A stretch of 64,000 bases of DNA from Aquimarina acroporae. Lineage in GTDB: Bacteria > Bacteroidota > Bacteroidia > Flavobacteriales > Flavobacteriaceae. The stretch's first letter is position 1, and each line of letters starts with the position of its first letter. This document shows, one piece after another, positions 52,937 to 62,538 of the stretch. Location of the stretch: positions 1 to 64,000 of the forward strand of contig NZ_JALPRE010000006.1 in the NCBI RefSeq assembly GCF_023195925.1. Direction: 5' to 3'. The translations under genes were made by a program, and so were the position numbers. The notes under the pieces are model-generated. The model was not told the origin of the DNA and searched no databases. It saw nothing but the letters and a program-made list of their open reading frames with translations.

Positions 52937-53992
52937 TTATTCTTCAGACCTTTGTAATATTAAAAATTGATCATCCATCACATTACCGGTAAGCACTAGA
53001 TTTTTAAAAGAGGTTGCTACAGAAGATCCTGACATTTCGCTACCATCGTTTACGTATATCTGTTCCACAGTATAGTCATTTTTACCTCGATATGTTATTT
53101 TAAGTATTTCTGATGGTGCTGTATCTTTTTTTCCTTTCGCATATGATTTGAACCTGAGTAGATTGGGGTGTCCTGCTGTCCATAGATTTCCATTTTGATC
53201 AATTTCTATATTGTCTACTCCTGTTTCACAAGGAATATCTTCAATAAATGCTAAAGTACCATCTTCGTTTCTCGTATACACTTTTATAGCAAACTCTCTG
53301 GGAGAAGCAACATATACTAGATTTATAGTTGGATCGAAGTTAATACCATTGGCGTAAGCTATTCCCTTCGCAACCTCGGTAAACTCATTTCCATCAAAAT
53401 ATATCACATTAGAGACGGCAAGTCCCAGGTATTCTTCGAATACTTTTCCGATTCCTTCTGTGTATCCATGATCATTGGTGAAATAAAATTGATTTTCGTT
53501 TACCATCACCAAATCATTAGGGCTTTTTAAAGAAGCATGGGTTATCGATTTTTTAAAACTTAAACTGTTGTTAACCAATTCAAAAACTTCTATAGAGTGC
53601 CCCGTTGTAGTATGATTAATAGCCATTATAGTATAGGTACTATCTTTTTTTAACATAGTGATTCCATGAGGAGCAAAAGGCTGATTAAAAGATTGGGTGA
53701 GCGAAACAGTATTGAATTCTTGAGTATCTAAATTCATTAGGTAAAGCGCTCCTTTTTCCTCCTTTTTTGGAGGATAAACCTCTCTGTTGGTTGCTGAGAT
53801 GATCGCAAAATTATCTGTATAACTAATAGTCATATCTTCTGCTCCTTTAATAGGCACTGCCTTTATTGTTTTACCCTTAGAATAATTTTTGACGGTTCTA
53901 AAAAAGCCAGTAGAATTTAAGGTGTGAAAAACGAAAGCGAGAATTACTACTAGAACTACAAATAAGATTCGTTTGGTGGTGATACGCATCAT
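52937..53992 (-). CDS. SMP-30/paraoxonase-like beta-propeller protein
   Basis: This 351-residue protein has an N-terminal membrane anchor (residues 8-25) and a six-blade beta-propeller-like pattern. It includes the SLKSPNDLVMV and YFTNDHGY motifs, typical of SMP-30/arylesterase family calcium sites, and TGVDNIEIDQNGNLWTAGHPNLL. A lactonase or esterase activity at the periplasmic face is possible but unproven. It lies just before a small NTF2-like lipoprotein gene on the same strand. Confidence 0.78.
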   Translation of the reverse strand: MMRITTKRILFVVLVVILAFVFHTLNSTGFFRTVKNYSKGKTIKAVPIKGAEDMTISYTDNFAIISATNREVYPPKKEEKGALYLMNLDTQEFNTVSLTQSFNQPFAPHGITMLKKDSTYTIMAINHTTTGHSIEVFELVNNSLSFKKSITHASLKSPNDLVMVNENQFYFTNDHGYTEGIGKVFEEYLGLAVSNVIYFDGNEFTEVAKGIAYANGINFDPTINLVYVASPREFAIKVYTRNEDGTLAFIEDIPCETGVDNIEIDQNGNLWTAGHPNLLRFKSYAKGKKDTAPSEILKITYRGKNDYTVEQIYVNDGSEMSGSSVATSFKNLVLTGNVMDDQFLILQRSEE

Positions 53993-53996
53993 GTTT

Positions 53997-54464
53997 TTAT
54001 TTTATTTTTCCATCATGAAAACCTGCTCGTTTCCATATTCCATTCTCTAAAACCCAAATATTTGTAACTCTAAATTCGTTTTCATGTAAACGGTCAGATT
54101 TTACGGTAGAAACAATGATTTTCGAGGTTACGATTGCTGTTTCTTGGTACAACTGTATTTCGGTGTCTTTCATTTCATAATTCCTCACGGTAAGTTCTCC
54201 AGACTCAATTTCTTTTTGTCTTTTGCTTAAATAATTAATCCAGTTTTCTTTGTGAATAGCCTTAGAGTTACCGTTGGTGTGTACATAATTATCTGTAATC
54301 ATCGAAGCCAACAACTCTGTGTTTCCTTCTTTGAAAGCATTATTGAAGGTTTCGATTTGTTTGATTAACGTTTCTTTTTTGTGTTTTGTGTCAGATTCCG
54401 TAGTTGTTTGGCAACCTAATATCCACACTAAACAAAAGATCATTGATAAAATTCTGGTAGTCAT
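53997..54464 (-). CDS. NTF2/SnoaL-like lipoprotein (DUF4440 type)
   Basis: This 155-residue lipoprotein (lipobox WILGC, C18) has an NTF2-like domain containing IETFNNAFKEGNTELLASMITDNYVHTNG and ending VLENGIWKRAGFHDG. Such domains bind or turn over small molecules, but no specific role can be assigned. It is 4 bases upstream of the propeller gene, so the two are probably one operon. Confidence 0.8.
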   Translation of the reverse strand: MTTRILSMIFCLVWILGCQTTTESDTKHKKETLIKQIETFNNAFKEGNTELLASMITDNYVHTNGNSKAIHKENWINYLSKRQKEIESGELTVRNYEMKDTEIQLYQETAIVTSKIIVSTVKSDRLHENEFRVTNIWVLENGIWKRAGFHDGKIK

Positions 54465-54657
54465 AAGAATGATATGAAATAAATGTTATCGTTTTTTGAT
54501 ATGTAATACTGCGGGGGTGGTTTAAATATACCAAATATAAATGTTAGAACTACTAAAATTTGATATGTCTGGTTAGCATCAATTTTAGTTTATCTTAGCC
54601 AAATAAGTGAAAAATAGATTTTTTACTTTTCCAAAAGGCTATAAGACATATTCAACA

Positions 54658-55368
54658 ATGAAAATTATACGACTCATCAAAAAACTGCTAAACCCAATAA
54701 AAAAGTTTGGATCAAACATCGAGTGGAGATCTAAAATCGTTGATTTATTTATTGTAATAATAGGTATTACACTTGCATTTAGATTAAACGCCTGGAGTGA
54801 ATCAAAAAAACAGGATGATTTGTTGAGTACGTATCTGACTAGTTTTGATAATGAGAATGCGTCTAATATAATGAGCCTTAATGAGGTCCTGGCAGCTTCC
54901 CATGAACAATTAGCAAAGGTTGATACGTTACAGCATATTATGCGAATTGGGAATTATGCAGATCAACGGCTTAGTAGATGGTCTCCAAGTTTATTGAATG
55001 CAATTAATTATAAACCAACTCTTATTACATTAGAGAGTATAAAAGAATCTGGAGATTTTGAGTTGATTAAGAATTACGAATTAAAGCGAAAAATTATTAC
55101 AGCATATGAATCATTGGTTCATTTAAAAGAACAGGAATTGGTGTTAAATGACTATGTGAAGAATATAACTAGACCCTATTTTTTCGAGAAGATAAGATAT
55201 AGAGATTTTTATCCGGTTGATGACGAAGGACTCATTCGAGATCATAGATTCGAAAATATTATCATAGGTTATGGTTTGATTATGAGAAATCAAATACAAG
55301 GATATGATAGTGTAATGGTCAATTTACTAAATCTTAAAGATGAACTTTCAGGTTATACTAATAAATAA
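54658..55368 (+). CDS. DUF6090-like membrane-anchored protein
   Basis: About 236 residues from ATG 54658. A basic N-terminus is followed by one transmembrane segment (WRSKIVDLFIVIIGITLAFRLNAWSE), the hallmark of DUF6090 proteins common in marine Bacteroidetes. The remainder is a helical outer domain with no catalytic motif seen. Function is unknown. The preceding GTG at 54607 is less likely because the sequence after it is not family-like. Confidence 0.72.
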   Translation: MKIIRLIKKLLNPIKKFGSNIEWRSKIVDLFIVIIGITLAFRLNAWSESKKQDDLLSTYLTSFDNENASNIMSLNEVLAASHEQLAKVDTLQHIMRIGNYADQRLSRWSPSLLNAINYKPTLITLESIKESGDFELIKNYELKRKIITAYESLVHLKEQELVLNDYVKNITRPYFFEKIRYRDFYPVDDEGLIRDHRFENIIIGYGLIMRNQIQGYDSVMVNLLNLKDELSGYTNK

Positions 55369-55378
55369 TTAAGAAATA

Positions 55379-56026
55379 TTATTGATGCAAAGAAAGTAAA
55401 CGAAAATCGTAAGGTGTCCACCAACAAGCTTTTATGTCACTTTGCTTTAAGCCCGTGTTTACCCAAGTATTACAGGTGTTGAAACAGGTATAGTTACCAG
55501 TGGCTTCATAGAAATCATCATTTTTATAATATCCTATACCTGGTAAAATAATTTTTTGTTGAGAATTGTTCAGTCTAAATGAGTTGTTGATATATTGATT
55601 TATTTTTTTTAGCTGTTTGCCACTCAAAGTAATGGCTACCCAATCATCTTGTTTATGGGTATATCTTGTAACATGCAATAAGGTAGAAGTATTTACAAAC
55701 AAAGCTCTAAAACCATTGATAAAAGTTAAATCCCCCCAAGTTGGTGTTTCCACATAGAACGTTTTGTCTCCCCAACCAAACGAAAAAAAATCCTCATCAT
55801 TTTCATATTTCAAACTATAAAGTATGGAAGGATCAATTTCTGATTTTGGTATGATAATTTCCAAATGAACACCATTACTAGATAAATAAATGGTGTGTTT
55901 TTTTTCTGGACTTGCACTATTCTTATTCACGGTAATATAAGACGAAATAAGTGAAATAATGATATACGATAGGGGTATGCAGAGAACAACACCAAGGTAT
56001 TTAGCTATTTTTTTTAGTATTCTCAT
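55379..56026 (-). CDS. DUF2459 / TIGR02117 family protein
   Basis: The 215-residue protein has an N-terminal transmembrane helix (residues 8-31). Its domain contains SNGVHLEIIIPKSEID, FSFGWGDKTFYVETPTWGDL and a C-terminal CFNTCNTWVNTGLKQS, all typical of this uncharacterised family. The Cys/His residues could form an active site resembling papain-like enzymes, but that is inference. It converges on the upstream DUF6090 gene by orientation. Confidence 0.82.
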   Translation of the reverse strand: MRILKKIAKYLGVVLCIPLSYIIISLISSYITVNKNSASPEKKHTIYLSSNGVHLEIIIPKSEIDPSILYSLKYENDEDFFSFGWGDKTFYVETPTWGDLTFINGFRALFVNTSTLLHVTRYTHKQDDWVAITLSGKQLKKINQYINNSFRLNNSQQKIILPGIGYYKNDDFYEATGNYTCFNTCNTWVNTGLKQSDIKACWWTPYDFRLLSLHQ

Positions 56027-56100
56027 CCTGCGAATTACAAAAAAATGTAGATGATTTACAAACTATTAGGCTATACTTTTATACAAAGGCTATAAAGTGA

Positions 56101-56134
56101 AAGAAAAAACCTGTCGTGCAATACGACAGGTTTT
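56101..56134 (-). terminator. Terminator of the macroglobulin-like gene
   Basis: A 12-base-pair stem (AAAACCTGTCGT, 56106-56117, with 56123-56134) lies 8 bases after the stop codon on the minus strand, followed by a T run. Confidence 0.87.
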
Positions 56135-56141
56135 CATAGTG

Positions 56142-59100
56142 TTAGTTTATTTTTATGCGTATACCTTCAGAATGGCTTGAGAATTCTGGGGCATACATAC
56201 TTTGAATTGTAGTGATGCCATTTGAGAAATCTCCTTTATTATTAACACGAAGGTCATATTCAAAAACGTACACGCCTTTGGGTAAATAATCGAAAAAGAA
56301 ATTGGTAGAAGCATCCTTTGTACTTTCGTAGTAACCTAGGCCATCTTGCCATTTGTATTGAGAAATTACATTGACTGGCTCTAAGCCTGATGCTCTCATA
56401 TCCTTCATATGAACAAATTCCATAGTGCGATCTGACCTTAATTCAATACGTACTCGTACCAAATCTCCTATTTCTAACTTGGTTTTATCGGTGATCTCTG
56501 TAATTTCCTCGCCAGTATCTGTATTCTTTTTAAGGAAGAGCTTTTTCTTTAATGATAATGGGGTTTTGGCTGGAGTGATTTTATCCAAATTTTCAAAATA
56601 TTGCCAGTATAAAGCTCCCCAGGCTATTCCTTTTCCTTTCTTAGAAATCTGTGCTGTTGCCATTTTTGGATTCACTTCCTTGCCATTCCATACAGTTTTA
56701 AAATACCCGGTTCCGGCTTCTACTTTAACATCTTCCATAGTACTAGGGTCAATTTTCTGATCTCCCAAAACAATTTCTACCATGTCTGTAATCGAAATCC
56801 AATCACTTCCTTGCAATAATAGTGCATACACAGCATCAGCAGTAGCTTTGGTGGTTTTCCAGCGATTGGTTTGTTTGTTTTTAAGTAACCATATTTTAAG
56901 GTTATCTACAATTTCTGTACGTTTTGGTTCTTTTTCTATTTCTGAAAAGACTTCAATCATCAAGGATTGAGTTTCAATAGGGGCTTGGTACCAATACCAG
57001 CTTGATGTATTCGATTTCCAATACATGCCAAGTTCATCGTTTGTTATACTTCGTTCATCTAAAGATCTAATTATTTTATTAGCGTATGTAGATTCATTAT
57101 TTCGGTCTAAGATAAGTGCTAGCATTCCCTGAGCATATAAACCTTGATTGAGCCAATATTTTTTGGACTGTCCTAAATAGTAATCCCATGCTTCATTAGT
57201 CTTTTTAGGTCTTTTTATATGAGAAAAGAAACTACGCATATATAAATAATGAATCTGAGTATAGCTTAAGTGATCTTTATTGATGTCGATTTTGTTTTTC
57301 TTACAATATCTTTTTAGCTCTTCATATTCTCTTACAAAGGCATTGTCCAAAAATCTGATAGCATTTTGTACCATATTTAAGGTAGGTTTATCATACTCTC
57401 TTACTCCAAGTTTTTTAAGATGACCCAATCCTGTTGTAATATGTTGGGTGATAAAACGATTCTCTCTTCCTCCTTTGAACCATGGGAAGCCACCTGAGCC
57501 AAGCTGCATGTTTTTTAATTTATTGAGTGCAGATTGTAATTCGTTGTTCATTTTGTTAAGATCAAACAACAGCGCAATACGTTTTTTCTGCTCAGTTTCA
57601 CTTTGTGCATCTCTGAGCCAAGGCGTCTCTTGGATCATTAATGATTTCAGTTCCTGATTTTTTTCCAGATTACTCAGTAAAGCATCTGTAGATTTCCATT
57701 GATTGAACACTTCTTGTATTCTTGGATTCGAATTTGCAATATGACTTGCCAATGCATTTGCATAAAACCTTGAAAATGTTTGCTCAGAACACTCGTAAGG
57801 GTACTCCATCAAATAGGGAAGTGCCTGTACAGCATACCAGGCCGGGTTCGAGGTCATCTCCAGGCTGAGCTTGTGGTGCTTTAATGTGGTTGAAGTATTG
57901 TTTTTTAATTTTTCAAGTGTAAACGTTTTAGTTTGGTTCGAACGAATCCACATAGGGAGTGTTTCGGTAACCAACATTCTATTACTTAATACAGGTAACG
58001 CATTTTGCTCACCATCAGAAAAGTCTCCAGCTTTAGCAATAATTTTATATTGAACGGTTTGAACGTCATCTGGTATGTGAAGACTCCAGGAAACATTTGT
58101 GTTTCCTTTGGTGTCTACAGAGAAGTTCTGTCGTGCTTCTGTATTTTGAAGTTTCGTATCGATACTTGTATTGGTCATGGCATCAAATAGCTGTAACTCT
58201 ACAATTCCGTTCAGGTTGTTTTCAGAAAGGTTAGATATTTTGGTGCTTAAAACAATTTGATCTCCTTCTCTCAAAAACCGTGGAGGGTTAGGTAAAATCA
58301 TTAACTCCTTTTGGGTAACCGTTTCTAAGGTTTGTGTAGCAGAATGCATTTCTTTGGTATGCGCAAGCAGTTGTAGTTTCCATTGTGTTAATGCCTCTGG
58401 AGCAGTAAAGTTAAAACTCACATTACCTTCAACATCTGTGGTTAAATGAGGAAAGAAAAAGGCGGTTTCCTGAAGGTTTTTTCTAATTTTCACTCCTTCG
58501 AGAGATGTTTCTTTAGTAGCTACTTTTTCCTCGGTAGCTATAGAATCGGTAGCATTTCCTGTGAGTGCAGCCTCTTTTCTTACCGCTTCATCTGCAACTA
58601 CTTCTTCTAAAACAGCATCGTTTTCGGCTTCCATAACCATTCCAGAAGCCATTGGTGCAGCCATGGCTTTTTTACGCAATGCTCTTCCTCCATAATAACT
58701 TTGGTTAAAATATAAGCCAAACCAATTTAATCGATCAAAATTTGGGCTCCGATAGTAAGAGCTATATCCTGGGTTATTGTTTAGAATAAAGGCATTCACT
58801 CCAAAACTGTACCCTCCATTTCTTTTATTTCTTGTGTAGTATGTAGGTCTGGCGGTAGGATCAAAATACCATTGATGAGGTTTAAATTGATCTAAAGAAG
58901 CATCATACATACTTGCTAAAAGTTCGGCACTGGTTTTATCTCCTTTTGTTCCTTTAATGGTAAAACTCCAGGTCTCTTCTTGTCCGGGTTTTAATTTATC
59001 TCTAAAAGTTTTGGTTTCGATTTGTAAATCGGTAGGGGCATAGGGAACAGCGATGGGAATTGCTCCACTTTGGAAACCGTTGTAATTTACAAAGCTATAG

Positions 59101-62100
59101 CTTACAGAAAAACCACCTAAGTCATTACTTTCGATTGGGATTTTTATCGTTTTACTGTTTCCGGATAATTGAATATACTTTGTATCAACTATTTGATAGT
59201 TTTTCTCAATATCTACGGTTATAGTGATATCCTTAGAAGATGAACTGAGTTTGATTGTAGCGATCTCTCCCGTTTTATAGGTTTTTTGATCGGTTGTGAT
59301 TTCAAATAATTGATTGTCACTAATCTGTTTGTCTTCTTGGTTGTATAACGTTATATATTGAATATCTTTAACATCTTGTCCAAATTTATCTTTGGTGTTT
59401 AATTCAATAACATATTTACCAGACGCCCATTTTTTTAGGTTGCTAAGTGCAATTTCCTGAGAGCCAATTTTATTTTCTTTGGAGGCTGCAGTATTAAAAG
59501 TACGATTGAGAAGCAGCTCTCCTTTTTCCCAATTGCGATAATCGTGCTCATCCTTAAAAGCGTCATGAGGGAACAATTTTTTGAATTCCGCTTTTTCAAA
59601 ACCAGGATAATCGGGAGCACCCCATGGTCTTAATCGCATAGGTTGTTCTGGAGCCTTAAGTTTGAAAATTTTAAGGGTTCCACTAGAGGCTATAGGTTCG
59701 TTGTTCAGGTTAATAGTACTAACCGATAAGGTTTGGTTTTTTACTGTCTTGTCAATTTTGTTTGGTACCGAAATTGTAGCGGTCATTGCGTGATACCCAA
59801 CATGTACAGTAGTTGTAGTGCTTCGGGTTTCTCCATTTATATCAACAACATCTGCAGTTACTTCATAATTAAAAATTGGTAAATTCTCTTTATCTACATT
59901 AAGATCAGGCAGCGCTTTAAAATTAATTATGTATTCTCCTTTTTCGTTAGTCTTGGTCTCTCCATGTGTTATCTCTTGAGACTCCGAAGTGTAGCGGGGG
60001 TACCAATAACACCATCTTGGGTATTGCACTTTTCGGTGTACTCTGTAAGTAACTTTGGCATCTGTAATATTACTTCCGGCATATGCTTTTGCCGTTCCCG
60101 TTAATTGTATATCGTCATTTACCTTATATGTTTCGGTAATCGGGTTAAAGTTGGTTTCAAATTTTGGGCGTTTATATTCTTCCACAGAAAAGGAAACACT
60201 TTTGTAATTCATGGTTTGTATCATATACATTCCGGTCAAACCAGAAGATGGAAGTATAAATTCACCAGAAAACGATCCATAATCATTTGTTTTTACAGTT
60301 AGTTTTTTTACTTCTTGTCCATTAACATCTCTAAGAGTTAGATATGTTAAATAATCTGGCATAACTTTGAAGTCTTCCTTGCCTTGAGCAGACATTACAA
60401 TACCTTTAAAATATACAGTTTGCCCCGGTCTGTATATACTTCTATCTGTAAATAAGAATGTATTTTGTCTCAGACCATCATTGTCGTAATTTTCTTTATA
60501 AGATTGATTGAGGTAGACGTTGTCAAAATAGGCTTTGTCATTTTCATAAGTAGCTGTTATGGTTACGTCATAATAGTAGGTATTAAAAGATAGAGATACT
60601 TGTCCGTTTTTATCGGTAGTTACAGTCTTATCCAGTTTTTGTCCGTAGCCTCTATTGTTTTTTGTCTTTAGATGTAGTTTGGCATTTGCGATGGGTTTTC
60701 CATTATTTCTATTCAATACCTGAAAGACTGATTTTTCTGAAGTTTTACTTTCTACGAGAGTTAGGTTGCTTATTTGTAAGTCTCCATATGAAAATACCGT
60801 ATTTTCTGAAAGATTTTTATCCAGAGTAGCTAGAATCAAATAAGATCCCTGATCAAGTTTTGGCACCTGCACTTCGGTAGAATGAGTTTGGTAATCGTTT
60901 TCGTTTTTTATCGAAGAGTCCCAAGATGTTACGACTTTAAGATTGTTTAAAAACCGAACTTTTTCTTCGTCTCTATATAATCTGTTTAATGATTCTAATT
61001 GTTTTGGACTTATTTTTAATGCCTTGAAATAAAGTTGATTTAGGTTTTTATATGTAATTAAAAGTCTTCCCGGAGTTTGAATCGGAACATATTTTTCGGT
61101 CTTAATATTGAGTTCTTTATGAAGAATCTCTGATTTTAGGGTTTCGCATTTTCCTGCCCCTCTAGAATCTGGAAATTTTTTAATAGTAGTATCACAAATC
61201 TCTAATGCTTCCTTGAGTTTCCATCTATGATTCGTATTGTTCTTGGGAGAATAACTTGCCGCCTGTTCTTTGTATAGATTGGCAATTTCAAAATCATAAA
61301 GTGCAGCTACCTTATTATTGTTAACTTTTTCTTTTTCGGTAGTTAATGTGTTTAATAATACCTCTTCTTTGTTAATGAAAACTGCATTTTCATATACAAA
61401 TCTTATACGTTCTAGATTGATCTCTACCAGTGCATCTAGAGTGTTATCACGATTATGAAACTGAATTAGGTTTTTGTATAGTTTTAATGCATTTCCTTGA
61501 AGGGATAAAGAATCTTGATTCTCAATTTTTAATACTAAAAAGGAATCATGATCGGCTAAGTATTTGGGATTATCAATGGTAAAGGCATATGCTGGTTTTG
61601 TGATATTGATTTCTGAAGTTTTATAGAATTCTAACGCGTTATGAGTTAAAAAATCATATAGTGTAGGACGGTAGATTTTTGACTCTTCATAGGCGTTTAA
61701 AATAGCATCGAACTTACTTAAGTCTGTTTGTTGTGCTAATACACCGTTCTCGATGGATTTTTGATAGTATGTATGAATTTCTGCAAATAAAGTTTCTAAG
61801 TCCCATGTCCTAAAATCCTGTTCATCTACTTTTTCTGAGGTCTGAGTACGATTATAAAACTTCCACCTATTATTCTGGAAGTACTGCCAGTATAAATTGG
61901 CCAAAATACTTTCTAAAATATTACTTTTAGGAAATTTGCTTTCTTCGATTTCAGCTTTAAAGTCTTTGATGATATTAAGTTGAGCATTTTCTTCTAGAGT
62001 AAGCATATACTTTGCTTTATACAGCATCGACTTAATAAGTTGATTATCGTTATTCTCTTTTTTTGCAGCTGTGAAAATCTTTTCAACCACTTCTAGTGCC

Positions 62101-62228
62101 GACTTAGGAAGGCCTTTTTGATCAAAGGTTTCTACTTCCTTCCATTCGGCCTTGAAATCATTTTGACCACTCATATAGGTAAGGTTTGATAAAGTAAATA
62201 TGACAAGGATGATATACTTTTTCATCAT
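56142..62228 (-). CDS. Alpha-2-macroglobulin family protein (very large)
   Basis: This protein of about 2028 residues has a signal peptide from ATG 62228 (MMKKYIILVIFTLSNLTYMSG). The N-terminal 400 residues are helical. MG-type domains follow, including TDRSIYRPGQTVYFKG, a classic MG2-like motif near residue 600. Later an A2M domain reads FFPHLTTDVEGNVSFNFTAPEALTQWKLQLLAHT. The thioester-domain region has YPYECSEQTFSR (C near residue 1478), the CxEQ variant of the CGEQ thioester. The C-terminal alpha-alpha toroid and receptor-like domain are visible. Bacterial A2Ms trap attacking proteases in the periplasm or at the surface. No pbpC-type gene is adjacent. Confidence 0.9.
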   Translation of the reverse strand: MMKKYIILVIFTLSNLTYMSGQNDFKAEWKEVETFDQKGLPKSALEVVEKIFTAAKKENNDNQLIKSMLYKAKYMLTLEENAQLNIIKDFKAEIEESKFPKSNILESILANLYWQYFQNNRWKFYNRTQTSEKVDEQDFRTWDLETLFAEIHTYYQKSIENGVLAQQTDLSKFDAILNAYEESKIYRPTLYDFLTHNALEFYKTSEINITKPAYAFTIDNPKYLADHDSFLVLKIENQDSLSLQGNALKLYKNLIQFHNRDNTLDALVEINLERIRFVYENAVFINKEEVLLNTLTTEKEKVNNNKVAALYDFEIANLYKEQAASYSPKNNTNHRWKLKEALEICDTTIKKFPDSRGAGKCETLKSEILHKELNIKTEKYVPIQTPGRLLITYKNLNQLYFKALKISPKQLESLNRLYRDEEKVRFLNNLKVVTSWDSSIKNENDYQTHSTEVQVPKLDQGSYLILATLDKNLSENTVFSYGDLQISNLTLVESKTSEKSVFQVLNRNNGKPIANAKLHLKTKNNRGYGQKLDKTVTTDKNGQVSLSFNTYYYDVTITATYENDKAYFDNVYLNQSYKENYDNDGLRQNTFLFTDRSIYRPGQTVYFKGIVMSAQGKEDFKVMPDYLTYLTLRDVNGQEVKKLTVKTNDYGSFSGEFILPSSGLTGMYMIQTMNYKSVSFSVEEYKRPKFETNFNPITETYKVNDDIQLTGTAKAYAGSNITDAKVTYRVHRKVQYPRWCYWYPRYTSESQEITHGETKTNEKGEYIINFKALPDLNVDKENLPIFNYEVTADVVDINGETRSTTTTVHVGYHAMTATISVPNKIDKTVKNQTLSVSTINLNNEPIASSGTLKIFKLKAPEQPMRLRPWGAPDYPGFEKAEFKKLFPHDAFKDEHDYRNWEKGELLLNRTFNTAASKENKIGSQEIALSNLKKWASGKYVIELNTKDKFGQDVKDIQYITLYNQEDKQISDNQLFEITTDQKTYKTGEIATIKLSSSSKDITITVDIEKNYQIVDTKYIQLSGNSKTIKIPIESNDLGGFSVSYSFVNYNGFQSGAIPIAVPYAPTDLQIETKTFRDKLKPGQEETWSFTIKGTKGDKTSAELLASMYDASLDQFKPHQWYFDPTARPTYYTRNKRNGGYSFGVNAFILNNNPGYSSYYRSPNFDRLNWFGLYFNQSYYGGRALRKKAMAAPMASGMVMEAENDAVLEEVVADEAVRKEAALTGNATDSIATEEKVATKETSLEGVKIRKNLQETAFFFPHLTTDVEGNVSFNFTAPEALTQWKLQLLAHTKEMHSATQTLETVTQKELMILPNPPRFLREGDQIVLSTKISNLSENNLNGIVELQLFDAMTNTSIDTKLQNTEARQNFSVDTKGNTNVSWSLHIPDDVQTVQYKIIAKAGDFSDGEQNALPVLSNRMLVTETLPMWIRSNQTKTFTLEKLKNNTSTTLKHHKLSLEMTSNPAWYAVQALPYLMEYPYECSEQTFSRFYANALASHIANSNPRIQEVFNQWKSTDALLSNLEKNQELKSLMIQETPWLRDAQSETEQKKRIALLFDLNKMNNELQSALNKLKNMQLGSGGFPWFKGGRENRFITQHITTGLGHLKKLGVREYDKPTLNMVQNAIRFLDNAFVREYEELKRYCKKNKIDINKDHLSYTQIHYLYMRSFFSHIKRPKKTNEAWDYYLGQSKKYWLNQGLYAQGMLALILDRNNESTYANKIIRSLDERSITNDELGMYWKSNTSSWYWYQAPIETQSLMIEVFSEIEKEPKRTEIVDNLKIWLLKNKQTNRWKTTKATADAVYALLLQGSDWISITDMVEIVLGDQKIDPSTMEDVKVEAGTGYFKTVWNGKEVNPKMATAQISKKGKGIAWGALYWQYFENLDKITPAKTPLSLKKKLFLKKNTDTGEEITEITDKTKLEIGDLVRVRIELRSDRTMEFVHMKDMRASGLEPVNVISQYKWQDGLGYYESTKDASTNFFFDYLPKGVYVFEYDLRVNNKGDFSNGITTIQSMYAPEFSSHSEGIRIKIN

Positions 62229-62538
62229 AATTGATTTTAGGTTGCTAATAGACTCAAACAAGACTTATACCAATTTTATAACGCTAAGAATCTTGGGTTC
62301 ATACATAACTTTATAAAACTACGTATTTGAAATGAGTCATAACAGTTTTCATATTATAAATTGTATTCGGTATCGAAGAAAAGATATGTAGGATTTATAA
62401 TCAATTAGAAATGAGTAAAAAGTGATTTGAAGTTAGTGTAATCTTGGTATGAGTTAGTAAAAGGTCAAAGGTTTTGCTAAGAAATCTTACATTTTTCAAT
62501 GTAGATTGTATCTTTACCAATAGATTCAAAATTTTACT
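62229..62538. other. Divergent intergenic region between the macroglobulin-like gene and mpl
   Basis: I see no ORF or strong hairpin. A near-consensus TATCTTTA (TAnnTTTG-like) lies about 28 bases before mpl on the plus strand. The rest is AT-rich without repeats. Confidence 0.45.
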
